From Terriglobales bacterium (GTDB lineage Bacteria; Acidobacteriota; Terriglobia; Terriglobales; Acidobacteriaceae), in NCBI GenBank assembly GCA_025980765.1, contig JAICXB010000001.1:124001-188000 (forward strand): a stretch of DNA of 64,000 nucleotides. The letters run 5' to 3'. The position numbers were made by a program, and so were the translations under genes. Every line of letters starts with the position of its first letter. The first letter of the stretch is position 1. The notes beneath the pieces are model-generated. The model was not told where the DNA came from and ran no database searches. It saw only the letters and a program-made list of their open reading frames with translations. Of the stretch, positions 26,074 through 35,302 are shown in pieces.

Positions 26074-26091
26074 ATCGCAAGATTTTGCGAT
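26074..26091. promoter_or_regulatory. 7-bp inverted repeat, possible operator
   Basis: ATCGCAA-GATT-TTGCGAT is a perfect 7-bp inverted repeat about 140 bases upstream of the sensor kinase start, in an otherwise A+T-rich 286-bp gap. It could bind a dimeric regulator, or be a short hairpin. Confidence 0.35.
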
Positions 26092-26218
26092 GTTCAATAG
26101 GACAATTTGCAAACTATTGCACGGAAGTTACTGAGATTACTGGAGTTGGTAACATAATCGCAGTTACCTTCATCAGCAGGAGGCCCGAGATTGGAGGAAA
26201 TAACTTATTAAGCCTTGC

Positions 26219-26563
26219 TTAAGCATCTCCAAACGACGAAGTCGCAGCTTGCGCAAGGAAATCGTAGCTGTGGATTGCGGCAGCTACGCCCACCTTGCCA
26301 GTGGCTTCATCGTTTTGTACGCGTACGACCTTTCCTTTGCATGAGACCTGGATAGCCGCTGTGCGAGTGAGTTCCGGTGGCAGGGTCATGGTGAATTCAA
26401 TTTCCGAATCTGCGCGAAGCTCACAGTTGACGTAAAAGAAGACCCCGCTGGCACTTACGTCGCGGGTCTTGGCATGAACCGTGGCATCGGATCCAGGCAA
26501 TCGCAGCCACACGGGCATTTCTAAGGGAAATCTGGGGAGTACGCGCTTTTCGTCCACAGTCAA
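26219..26563 (-). CDS. PilZ-domain protein
   Basis: 114 residues, single domain. The c-di-GMP-binding elements are visible: KRVLPRF (RxxxR type, near the N-terminus) and DVSASGVFF (D/NxSxxG). The rest of the barrel is present (EIEFTMTLP, CKGKVVRV). Stand-alone PilZ proteins bind c-di-GMP and act on partner proteins in motility or polysaccharide synthesis. The divergent neighbour is a UDP-sugar dehydrogenase for surface polysaccharide, so a link to that is possible but not shown. Confidence 0.88.
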   Translation of the reverse strand: MTVDEKRVLPRFPLEMPVWLRLPGSDATVHAKTRDVSASGVFFYVNCELRADSEIEFTMTLPPELTRTAAIQVSCKGKVVRVQNDEATGKVGVAAAIHSYDFLAQAATSSFGDA

Positions 26564-26944
26564 GGTTCCTCGAGCTCCTCGATTTTTTGCACCGCAACAT
26601 GCGCTGATCGAATACTAGACCGGGCGCCAGTCATCGTGTCCGACGAACGATGATGACTAACTGATCAACAACCAGATCCCGGCGTCATCCCATGTCTTGA
26701 ACCGGAGAAAAGCAGCATCTCTGCACGGTTGTCCGGTCTATATTGCAGTTTCCGCGCCATCAACCAGTGAAGCTTTAGTGTATGAAGGCAAAGCACTTAG
26801 GACGGTAATTAAGAATCTTCCACCGATCCGTAGAGTGAAAGATTGTGCATACAATTGGAACTGATTAGTAACGCGGCTGTCGGTTCCAGTGCCATCCGAC
26901 ACACTCGCAAATGGTCCACTAGGTACGAAAAAGTTACTGCTACA
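26564..26944. other. Divergent intergenic region
   Basis: About 380 bases between pilZ and the UDP-sugar dehydrogenase. I see no gene. The words gtcatcgtgtccgac and gaacgatgatgac around 26630-26658 can form an imperfect hairpin. Promoters of both genes must be here; none is clear. Confidence 0.4.
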
Positions 26945-28318
26945 ATGCCGAAATCTATGCTCAGCCCTACTGCTTCTTCTCCAGCGCGCTCGCAAAGCTT
27001 TTTGGACAAAACCGAATCCCGCGAACTTCGCGTAGGCATTATCGGCCTCGGCTATGTTGGCCTGCCTTTGACCCTGCTGTTCAGCGAAGAAAAATTCAGA
27101 GTCACTGGATTTGATGTCGACGAGAGAAAGGTCAGCACCTTGACCGACGGCGGGTCTTACATCTATCGCATCTTGCCAGAAGAAATCGCGGCAGCCAGGA
27201 ACTCTGGATTTTCTGCGACCACCGACTATGCCGGTCTTGCCGAAATGAACGCGATCATTATCTGCGTGCCCACTCCGCTGAACGAGCATCACGAGCCCGA
27301 CCTGAGCTACATCGAAAACACCGCGCACGCGATCGCGCCGAACCTTCGTCCCGGACAACTGGTCATCCTGGAGAGCACGACTTATCCCGGCACTACTGAG
27401 GAAGTGCTGGTTCCAATTCTGGAAAAGGAAAACAAGCTGGCGCTGAAGGCGGCCCGTAGCGCAGATGACGGAGACAATGTCTTTCATGTCGCCTTTTCGC
27501 CGGAACGGGAGGATCCCGGCAACACCAGCGTCGCTCGCCGCGACATCCCAAAAGTGATTGGCGGTCTGGAACCGCTGGCCACCCAGTATGCAAGCGCATT
27601 ATATAACTCGATCTTCAACCGGGTAGTGCCGGTATCGTCGCCGGCCGCCGCGGAGATGACCAAGCTGCTCGAAAACATTTATCGCTGCGTGAATATCGCG
27701 CTGGTGAATGAATTGAAGCTGCTGTGCCTGCGCATGGGCATCGACATCTTCGAGGTGATCCAGGCGGCTTCCACCAAGCCGTTCGGCTTTCAACCCTTCT
27801 ATCCTGGCCCCGGACTTGGCGGACACTGCATTCCCATCGATCCGTTTTATCTCTCGTGGAAAGCCAAGGAATACGACTTCCATACCCGCTTCATCGAGCT
27901 TGCCGGTGAGGTGAACCTCAGCATGCCATATCATGTGGTCGCAAGCGTGGCCGCAGCGCTCAATCGACAGAAAAAGTCACTGAATGGAGCCAAAGCGTTT
28001 GTGCTGGGCATGGCCTACAAGAAAGATATTGACGACTTGCGCGAGTCCCCCTCGCTTACCATCATCGAACTGCTGCAGAGGGAGGGCGCCAGCGTCAGCT
28101 ATAACGATCCCTTTTTCCCCACGGTCGGACGCGGGAGAAAATACGATCTGAACATGTCGAGCACTCCGCTCAACCGGATCGAGGAGTTCGATTGCGTGTT
28201 AATCGTGACCGACCACTCCAGCTACAACTACCCGGACATCGTCAAGAGGGCCAAACTCGTCGTCGACACCCGCAACGCCACCAAAGGCATTAAGGCAGAC
28301 AACATCGTCCGCTGCTGA
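26945..28318 (+). CDS. wbpA: UDP-N-acetylglucosamine/UDP-hexose 6-dehydrogenase (WbpA-like)
   Basis: 457 residues from the ATG at 26945; an upstream TTG (26843) would add a non-homologous tail. Rossmann NAD site GIIGLGYVGLPL (about 31-42), middle helix domain, catalytic GGHCIPIDP with C295, and the C-terminal UDP-binding domain with GMAYKKDIDDLRESP. Such enzymes oxidise C6 of UDP-GlcNAc, UDP-ManNAc or UDP-glucose to the acid for O-antigen or capsule. The GGHCIPIDPFYLSWKA and GMAYKKDIDDLRESP patterns are closest to the WbpA/N-acetyl group. The gene is alone; downstream polysaccharide genes are not in view. Confidence 0.9.
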   Translation: MPKSMLSPTASSPARSQSFLDKTESRELRVGIIGLGYVGLPLTLLFSEEKFRVTGFDVDERKVSTLTDGGSYIYRILPEEIAAARNSGFSATTDYAGLAEMNAIIICVPTPLNEHHEPDLSYIENTAHAIAPNLRPGQLVILESTTYPGTTEEVLVPILEKENKLALKAARSADDGDNVFHVAFSPEREDPGNTSVARRDIPKVIGGLEPLATQYASALYNSIFNRVVPVSSPAAAEMTKLLENIYRCVNIALVNELKLLCLRMGIDIFEVIQAASTKPFGFQPFYPGPGLGGHCIPIDPFYLSWKAKEYDFHTRFIELAGEVNLSMPYHVVASVAAALNRQKKSLNGAKAFVLGMAYKKDIDDLRESPSLTIIELLQREGASVSYNDPFFPTVGRGRKYDLNMSSTPLNRIEEFDCVLIVTDHSSYNYPDIVKRAKLVVDTRNATKGIKADNIVRC

Positions 28319-28787
28319 TCGGAACCCGCTGCGGTGCGGGCAGTAGGTGTGGTTACCCCTGCGGCAGCGGCGGGCGTAGTTGCGAGTCACCGCGCCTTGG
28401 GCGCGCCGATTTGTCTGCGGTCATTTCCTGAGAACAGGGAAAAAATACAGGAAAAATTCCACGCCGGCAGCGCAATCCCGCATAACTTGTGAGTTAATGC
28501 CTTTGATTGCTAGTAGCTACAAACCAGCAGCCAGGAGTTGGCTCCGAAAGCTGAGGAAACGAACAGGAATTATCAAGGATAGGCGACAAAATTCCGTCTA
28601 ATCGGACAGGAACACGAAACTTAACTCCATTTCGCAAAAGGATTCAAAAAAAGAACAGGAAAGAACAGGGAATTTTCTTTGTCGCGCTAATTTTCCACAG
28701 CCCAGTGCACACATTCGACTTGAAACTGGAGTCATGCCCCTCGGCTTGCTAGCGATCACCAGCCAGCAGCTATCGCACCTTGAGGCC
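28319..28787. repeat. Intergenic repeat block with CAGGG motifs
   Basis: 470 bases without a supported gene. It starts with a GC-rich hairpin (ccgctgcggtgcggg ... cctgcggcagcggcgggcg) related to the one at 37486-37550, continues with spaced aacagg(g)aaaa words (about 28432-28450, 28566-28612 and 28652-28676, the last ending aacagggaattttc), and ends with a tagc-rich stretch (gctagcgatcaccagccagcagc). The aacagggaa words are the reverse complement of the ttccctg words at 41152-41342. Confidence 0.6.
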
Positions 28788-29375
28788 CTACTTCTGCGTC
28801 ATCGGCGGGACGATCCCGTTCATGCGCAGGTACTCCACCAGTTGCCCATAGTGATCGGTGACGTGCCAAACTGAGATCACGGAGATTCCCAGCTTGGTGT
28901 TTGGTCCGGCATAGCGTCCCTCAACTCGGTCCAGCGCGTTCTTTGCCGTGAGCGTAGCGATCACGCGATTCGAATAGTCGAACGAGTCCTTCAGGTATTT
29001 AATCAGCTCGGCTTTGGTTTTAGCCGGATCGTGTCCACCTCGCTCGCAATCGTCGGGCGGCTTCTTGCCTTCGAATTCCATGAAGAAGGCGAACTGCGCG
29101 CAAGCTACGTGCTTCACCTGCTCGCCAAAGCTGCGAGCGTCGTCGAACTTCCCCGATGTGGGAATGTAGCCGTATTTGTCCTCCGGCATCGCCTCGGCGA
29201 GGCCGAGAAAGTTTCCTTCAACGAACTGCAGCGTCTGCGAGACGCTGCCGGCAACGGTCGTCGGCACCTCGCCGATAAACGACCGCTGCGCCTTCTTCGC
29301 AACTGTCCCTGATTTCGTCTGCGCAACACACACCGGCACACACGCCAGCAACAGCAAAACGATTCCCTGCTTCAT
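28788..29375 (-). CDS. Exported DinB-family protein
   Basis: 195 residues. A signal peptide (about 1-18, ...CVAQ) is followed by a four-helix DinB-like domain. Metal-ligand histidines are in place: QVKHVACAQ in the second helix and SVWHVTDHYGQLVEYLR in the last, with three likely ligands (one H from the first and two from the second). DinB proteins are thiol S-transferase-like metalloenzymes in some cases, but exported versions are typical of Acidobacteriota and have no known substrate. Preceded on its left by a repeat block. Confidence 0.85.
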   Translation of the reverse strand: MKQGIVLLLLACVPVCVAQTKSGTVAKKAQRSFIGEVPTTVAGSVSQTLQFVEGNFLGLAEAMPEDKYGYIPTSGKFDDARSFGEQVKHVACAQFAFFMEFEGKKPPDDCERGGHDPAKTKAELIKYLKDSFDYSNRVIATLTAKNALDRVEGRYAGPNTKLGISVISVWHVTDHYGQLVEYLRMNGIVPPMTQK

Positions 29376-29643
29376 GCAGTCCTCCTCAAGTAACGTTGGC
29401 GCAGTTTCCCGTTGAGCGCGCCGTTCATGCTTTTCGATCAGAAACAGTAAATCTCTGGGCGCCGTGTAGCAATATCCGTGAGGTCAATCCCGTCCTGAGA
29501 CTCATTCCTGAACGCCGCCTCCAACCACGCGGCCATGTACCCCGGTCTGTTACCTCTGTCATATGCGACTCTCTTCCATGCTTGAGCGCGGTTCAAGCCT
29601 GTGGTGAAGTGCAACGGAGCTCCGCGCTCATGGAGTAAATGGG

Positions 29644-29820
29644 ATGAAACTCATGAACATTTCCCTGATGATTTTAATGGGGGCGTTGGCCGCGCAAGAG
29701 GGCGTCGATATCGCCCAGCACGGAGCAACTTCGCACAACGTAGTCTTCTGCCTGCTGTTTGCTGCGTTCTCGATTCGCCGCTTCATACTGCTGAAGAGCG
29801 GCTCCGGCGCCAAAATCTAG
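29644..29820 (+). CDS. Possible small membrane protein (58 aa)
   Basis: ATG at 29644 with GGAG eight bases before it (good spacing). The sequence begins MKLMNISLMILMGALAAQ, then a polar stretch (EGVDIAQHGATSHN), then a second hydrophobic part (VVFCLLFAAFSI) and a basic end. This gives two short membrane helices or a signal peptide plus helix. I recognise no family and the neighbourhood is repeat-rich, so caution is needed. Confidence 0.4.
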   Translation: MKLMNISLMILMGALAAQEGVDIAQHGATSHNVVFCLLFAAFSIRRFILLKSGSGAKI

Positions 29821-30260
29821 GCGCTCGCTCCTGGAACCAAACGCAGAAACCTAAGGCCATTCGTACCGCGATAGTCGGCACTACCTATGCCAAACAATCG
29901 GCCTGGATCTCAGGAGCCCCGGACCAGGATCCCCAGCGCCCGTCGCTGCTGTCCGCCGCGGCGGACTGGGTAGCGGCCGGGCCCCCAGCGAGCGCCCCTG
30001 TTGTGACTCGCAGCAGGCCGGAGCGCCGGAGGCGCGGCAGACGTTAGCCCAGGGCGCGAGCCGGGGTAAAGAAAAACAAAATTCATAACCGCGCTGCCGC
30101 AGGTCGGGGCGGAGCCCAGCGCGCAGAATGAAAAACATTGCGCCCGTGTTCCCAGCCGGAACCAATGATACCGATGAGCTTCGGGAGACCAGGACAGCCC
30201 ATCGGCTTCACTCCCGAACATCCCTTTGCACGGAAAAACTCATTCGGCCCACGGCGTACA
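29821..30260. repeat. GC-rich dispersed repeat, copy 1
   Basis: About 440 bases without a supported gene. The core ggccggagcgccggaggcgc (30017-30036) followed by ggcagacgttagccc matches blocks at 34863-34898 and, in part, 32649-32692. Flanking words (cagcgagcgcccctg, cagtcgcagcaggcc) are also shared with the 34.8-kb copy. The end is close to the decayed gene at 30261. Confidence 0.65.
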
Positions 30261-32508
30261 ATGCCGCCCATGCAGCGGGTTGCCATGATCGTTCTACTGC
30301 TCGCCGGCATGGCCGCCTTCGGAGCGGATACCGAGCCGTGTTCGCTTACCTCGACAGTACCAGACGCGACTATCACGATCGCCATTTCGGACGGACGCAC
30401 CTCGTTTCGGGAAGGCGAGATCATTCCGCTGACGTTGTCATTCACATCAACTGCCGAGAAGCGCTACTGGGCCGAGAATCGGAATTACGACCGTAGCGGG
30501 CGATTGATGACAGAGAGTTATTGCATTGAACCGGCAGCCCTGGACCCTCTAACCGATTATTTCCACGGAGGTTTTATTGGCGGAGGTTTGGGAAATGAGC
30601 AGCAACTTTCCGAAAAACCATTCACTGCGACCTCAGAGCTGAACGAGTGGCGGCAACCGGTGCCCGGACACTACCGGCTCTACGTTGTGAGCCATCGTGT
30701 GTGGCGCCCTCCTGACCCAGGCGAGCCAGCCGCGGGACGGCGTGCAGGTCACGCTCCGCTCCAACACAATCGATTTCGATGTAACCAAAGCCGACCGTGA
30801 TTGGGCGAGCGAGCAATTGCGCGAAGCTCTGGCGGCGTATCAGAACGGAACTGCGGATCAGCAGAAGGAGGCCGCGCGGCAACTACGGTTTCTAAACACG
30901 GTGGACTCGGCGAAGATATTGGCAAGACTCTTCTGGGGATTGAACGATCAGCCGGGAGGTTCGGATTTGATGTTCGGTTTAGTCGCTTCCTCCTATCGCG
31001 CAGAGGCCATTGCTGCAATGGAGAGCGAGATCGGCGACCCCGCTCATCCGATCACGCAGGACTTCCTGAACGCGCTCGCGAAGTTGCAGATCAATGCCGA
31101 TCCGTCATGGGAACCGCCGGCCTACGATCCCGCGAATCCGAAGGCATGGCAGGATTACTGGCATAAACGGCAGGAACACGAGCGCGAGTTAACCCAGCAG
31201 GCGCTCGCCCGCACGGCCGCAGCGCTGCCACAGAAAATCGGCCGGGCTCGTGCGCTGACCGTGCAGGGGCTGACCGAATCTTCAGATTTGCTCAATGCGA
31301 CAACTGCCTCCGAGATGCGCAGGCAGCTTATCGCGGTGTGGAGCGAGCTCCCGGAGCAGAAAAAACTGGAGCTGATCCAGTACCAATGGCCGCTGATTGC
31401 ATCTCCGGAGATGCTGCCCATATTGAAAGACTTTGTCTCCGGGCCGGCGCCTCCATTCCGGACCGAAGCATCCATGGCCCGCGATGCGGCGCTGAAGCAT
31501 ATTTTCGACTTGAGTCACGAAGACGGACGCGCGCTCATCCTCCGCGACCTGCGCGACCCCAAGGCGCAGCCCTCGGTTTCGCTCGTGAAGCTGTTATCCA
31601 GCGATGAAGTACGGCCGATTGTCGATGAAGCCCTTGCCCGCATCGAGAAGGAAGATGCCCGCGAGCTGGACTATCACTTGCTTGAGCTGTTCGGGAATCA
31701 GTCGGCAGCGGTCCCGGTGGAGCGCGTCTTCAATGCACATCTCGGAGAATGGGCGTGTGATGCACAGGACGCTATGTTGCAATACTTCTTGCGGGTCGAC
31801 CCGGAATTTGGAACAAAGGCGGTGCAAGCGTCACTTGCTGCGAGAAAGACCACCGGCTGCTACCGCATGCTGCTGCAAGACTTGGGAAAATCGCTCGCGA
31901 AGGTAGAGCAGCTCGCAATCAGTGAGCTCGATGATGCCGACCTCGAAGTTGCGAACGACGCCGCATTGGCGCTAGGAAAATGGGGAACAGCGAAGGCCGA
32001 GGCGGCTCTCTGGGCACGGCTCAAGCGCTTTCATTAGGAATGGAAGGACCTCGCAGGCGAATTTAGCTTCACCCCGGACTATCAGAGTCCGATTGCCCGA
32101 GCAACGGCTCTCGAGAGCACGCTCGTTGATTCCATTGCCACCGGCACAAACTGGATGTGTGATCCTGAGAAGCTTGAGAAGCTGCGCGACATCGCTTCGC
32201 CGGGACAGCAGAAGCAGATTGCGGAGTGGACCAAACAATGGGAGGGCGGGGAGGCAGTGATTTCTCCCAACTGGTTTCCCGAGGACCAGTTGCATTTTAC
32301 GTTTCTGCAGTATGTCAACCTCGACGAAGGGCAGTTCCGCGCGAAGTTGTCTCAGATGCACGGCGGAATGAAGCTGTACTTTAAAGTCTGGCAACCAGGA
32401 CACATTTCGCCGGCGGTGACCCTGGAAAAACAAGAAGCGGAATTCGAAGCCCTGCGTAGCTATGCGGCGCAATTCGGAATAAACATCGAAGAAAAAAGCG
32501 ACCCCTGA
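30261..32508 (+). pseudogene. Large secreted HEAT-like protein gene with frameshift and nonsense codon
   Basis: One gene of about 750 codons is readable in three pieces. Piece 1 (from ATG 30261): signal peptide (MIVLLLAGMAAFGA) and a beta-rich domain ending HYRLYVVSHRV. At about 30699-30703 (gtgtgtgg) the frame shifts by one base; piece 2 continues ALLTQASQPRDGVQVTL and runs to a TAG at 32035-32037, with regular helices of the HEAT type (SLVKLLSSDEVRPIVDEALARI). Piece 3 continues in the same frame as piece 2, EWKDLAGEFSFTPDYQ, to 32508 (IEEKSDP). Two lesions argue for decay, although sequencing errors or an amber read-through cannot be ruled out. Function of the intact protein unknown. Confidence 0.85.
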
Positions 32509-32639
32509 ATGTAATTCAAAAGCCTTCCGCAGCTTGTCTCTTGACGCTTCTGTCCGCGCCCACCATTTCAACAAAGACAGCGCCATCGCTCTTTGCATGG
32601 CCTTAACTGACTGTTGAACGGTGACTGCTGATCGCTGAA

Positions 32640-32712
32640 TGCTGATTTCTGAGCCCCGGAGGGCGCGGCAGACGTTAGCCCCGGGGCGGTGCGACCCAGC
32701 GCAGAAATTCTT
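32640..32712. repeat. GC-rich dispersed repeat, short copy
   Basis: gagggcgcggcagacgttag (32657-32676) followed by ccccggggcggtgcg repeats the core of the 30.0 and 34.9 kb blocks. It sits between the decayed gene and the nucleotidyltransferase, just before the point where the sequence becomes more A+T-rich. Confidence 0.6.
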
Positions 32713-32748
32713 CGCCGCTTTAGAAGTGATTGCTAGAATGCAAGATTC

Positions 32749-33846
32749 ATGTCAGCAACCGACGTCTCTACTTCACACTTGCATGATCCTCTCCGAAAAT
32801 ATGCGTCGATTCAGGCTGCAGCTCAGCGAGCAAGCGAAACTCGCGCCGAGCTCGAGGATATTCTTTCTCGCGCGTTAGGCGAGTACACAAGCGAAGATGC
32901 AAGTCTTGTTGTGTTCGGCTCGCTGGCTCGCGACGAGTGGACCTCAGGAAGCGACCTGGATTGGACTTATCTGATCGATGGCCAGGCCGATCCGGCCCAT
33001 TTGCTGATTACGCAAAGAATTCAATCCGTAATCGACGAGCAAAAAGATCAACAAAACAATCGAAAATTCAAGGGACCAGGCCCAACGGGGACCTTCGGCA
33101 ACATCACATTCAGCCATGATTTGGTTCACCAAATTGGCGGACAGCACGACACGGATATAAATATGACGCAGCGGATCCTTCTGCTGCTCGAATCCAAGCC
33201 AATCGGCAAACGTAGCGATGCCTATGAGCGAGTCTTGAAAGCAATTATCAATCGATACTTGGAAGAGGATAATCATCTTCTCGCTCCCGATAACAAGTCA
33301 TACCGGGTTCCGAGATTTCTGCTCAACGACATCGTAAGGTTCTGGCGCACAATGGCTGTCGATTTTGCCAGCAAGCAACGCGACCGAGGCGGGAAAGGCT
33401 GGGGCACTCGCAATGCAAAGCTGCGCATGTCGCGCAAACTCATTTTTGCTTCTGGGTTACTGATCTGCTTCGGATGTCAATTGGATACTGAATTGCACTC
33501 TAGGATTCCCGCAGACATCAGTGCTATAAAACTAGCTCTTGTGAATCATTTGCGCGAACGCGTCAGGTTGACTCCACTTCGAATTTTGGCGAACGCCATG
33601 CGGCTTTATAATGTGCCGGCGGAGATCATCGACGATTTGCTGTCCTCCTATGCAGATTTTCTTTCAATGCTGCATGACGCTTCGAAGCGGTCCATATTGG
33701 ACAACCTTCGGGCCGAGGATTCACGCAAGGATGAGCTGTTTGCAAGTGTCCGTTCCATGAGCGGTAAATTCGAGCACGCTTTGGACAACATCTTCTTCGA
33801 GCGCGAGCCGATCTCTGGGCTCACTCGTAAGTATGGAGTGTTCTAG
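32749..33846 (+). CDS. Nucleotidyltransferase-domain protein (GlnD/DUF294-like)
   Basis: 365 residues. The N-terminal domain holds a complete nucleotidyltransferase signature: FGSLARDEWTSGSDLDW, that is G57-S58 then D69 and D71, with IGGQHDTDINMTQ (about 128-140) as a possible third metal-ligand region. The C-terminal part is helical (PRFLLNDIVRFWRTMAVDFA, then RLTPLRILANAMRLY). It resembles the GlnD/DUF294 type that transfers UMP or AMP to protein or RNA. The next gene starts with GTG overlapping this stop by one base. Sequence is visibly more A+T-rich than neighbours, which hints at transfer. The substrate is unknown. Confidence 0.8.
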   Translation: MSATDVSTSHLHDPLRKYASIQAAAQRASETRAELEDILSRALGEYTSEDASLVVFGSLARDEWTSGSDLDWTYLIDGQADPAHLLITQRIQSVIDEQKDQQNNRKFKGPGPTGTFGNITFSHDLVHQIGGQHDTDINMTQRILLLLESKPIGKRSDAYERVLKAIINRYLEEDNHLLAPDNKSYRVPRFLLNDIVRFWRTMAVDFASKQRDRGGKGWGTRNAKLRMSRKLIFASGLLICFGCQLDTELHSRIPADISAIKLALVNHLRERVRLTPLRILANAMRLYNVPAEIIDDLLSSYADFLSMLHDASKRSILDNLRAEDSRKDELFASVRSMSGKFEHALDNIFFEREPISGLTRKYGVF

Positions 33847-34562
33847 TGGGGCCCATCGGTTTCTCGACCGGCGCATTGGCTCTCGCGGACGTTCGCAGTG
33901 CGCTCGAAATGCTTTCGCGCACCGAACTCAAGGCGGTCGAGTTGTCTGCTCTCCGTCAGAACGAGCTCCGGCCACTCATTGAGAGTCTGGACTGTCTTGA
34001 CCTCACCCAATTTGAGTACATTTCATTCCATGCTCCTAGCTGGATCGAACCGGAGTTCGAGAGCGAAGCTGTAAGGCTCCTATCCGAAGTAGTGCATCGA
34101 GGTTGGCCAGTGATCATTCATCCTGATGCAATGCACGACATCGAACGCTGGTCGGCCTTCGGCCACCTGCTGCTCATCGAGAACATGGACAAGCGTAAGC
34201 CGATTGGACAGCGGGCTTCCGACCTGCAGCTGTTCTGGGCGAGCCTACCGGGAGCGCGAATCTGTTTTGACATCGGTCATGCGCGTCAGGTGGATCCCAC
34301 GATGAGCGAAGCGGCTGCGATTCTGGAACAATTCCGGGACCACATCGCGGAACTTCACGTAAGTGAAGTAAACAGCCAAAGCAAACACGATCCCATTACT
34401 CTCGCTTCGAAGATCGCATTCCAAGGAGTCGCCCACCTGCTTCCAATAGACACCCCGATCATTCTGGAAAGCCGCGTAACGGAAGACCGCATCCACTCGG
34501 AAATTCAGAATGCCTTGGATGCATTGCGGCCTGTGACGACGATGGCGTTAGCCGGCGATTAG
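33846..34562 (+). CDS. Xylose isomerase-like TIM-barrel protein
   Basis: 238 residues, GTG start overlapping the preceding stop (TAGTG). The start IGFSTGALALADV and successive strands (EYISFHAP, PVIIHPDA, LLIENMD, ARICFDIGHA, AELHVSE, PIILESRV) match the xylose-isomerase-like/AP-endonuclease-2 barrel. Likely metal ligands are E in IENMD, D and H in FDIGHA, H in LHVSE and E in LESR. Such folds act as sugar isomerases or epimerases or as nucleases. The tight overlap with a nucleotidyltransferase suggests the two act on the same molecule or in sequence. Function inferred only at fold level. Confidence 0.78.
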   Translation: MGPIGFSTGALALADVRSALEMLSRTELKAVELSALRQNELRPLIESLDCLDLTQFEYISFHAPSWIEPEFESEAVRLLSEVVHRGWPVIIHPDAMHDIERWSAFGHLLLIENMDKRKPIGQRASDLQLFWASLPGARICFDIGHARQVDPTMSEAAAILEQFRDHIAELHVSEVNSQSKHDPITLASKIAFQGVAHLLPIDTPIILESRVTEDRIHSEIQNALDALRPVTTMALAGD

Positions 34563-35302
34563 CTACGCTGGTTTGGCAAACTAGATTTGCGAACATCAGG
34601 CTGTCACGTTTTCGTCTGACGCGGTGCATGCATAAAGGTGTGACGCACCCCGCTGTGCCGCCTCATGGTGGCCGGCCGAAGCCCGCAAAAATGCGGAGCT
34701 GCCGCCCGATCAAGTGCAATCTTTGCGCACTGTGATCGCGGCACATCTGTGTACCAAATGAAAAGATTGGCCGGTAAATCACTCGCGCCCAAGGCAGGCT
34801 TGTGGCGGACTGGAATGGCGGCCGGGGTCCCAGCGAGCGCGCCCCTGCTGTCAGTCGCAGCAGGCCGGAGCGCCGCAGGCGCGGCAGATAATAGCCCCGG
34901 GCGTGAGCCCGGGTGAGCGAGCAATAAAATCCTTTCTGCACTGCCGTAGGCCGGAGCGGAGCGCAAAGCGCGGAGCGAGAACAAGGAAATGCATTTTTTT
35001 GAGCGCTCCGCATCCGCTGCGCGCTGGCCTCCGGCAGGGTGGTTGGAAATTCGCGGATTTCTCGTACCCAGGGTTGCCAGATTGCGGTCACTCTCCACCC
35101 CAGCAGCCGCAAAATCGGCGTCTGCCGGGGACTATTTTCAGCCGTGCCGCACATGCGGCACTCTCCTACTTTCGCGCCGTTCTCACTTCCCTTCCGACGC
35201 TGCGGAACGGTTTGCAATATGGGCCGCAGATCGAGTCTGCTGACAGCCTAGGAGCTAGTAGCCGGTTTTTACCCATTCAGACAAGCTTTACAATCGGCAT
35301 CG
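34563..35302. repeat. GC-rich dispersed repeat, long copy
   Basis: 740 bases, no supported gene on either strand although several open frames exist. The core ggccggagcgccgcaggcgc at 34863-34882 and gtgagcccgggtgagcg downstream are shared with 30.0 kb. Further on, gccgtaggccggagcggagc (about 34945-34964) and cgctccgcatccgctgcgcg are rearranged relatives. The part from about 35040 to 35300 (cgcggatttctcgtacccag onward) is different and shows no repeat. Probably remains of mobile or repetitive DNA. Confidence 0.6.

Noticed and set aside
28380-28601. 73-codon plus-strand frame
   Set aside because: Runs through repeat motifs; no ribosome-binding site.
34604-35251. Several frames of 60-184 codons on both strands
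   Set aside because: They lie in GC-rich repeat DNA that recurs elsewhere; Arg/Ala/Pro-rich translation without any start signal.
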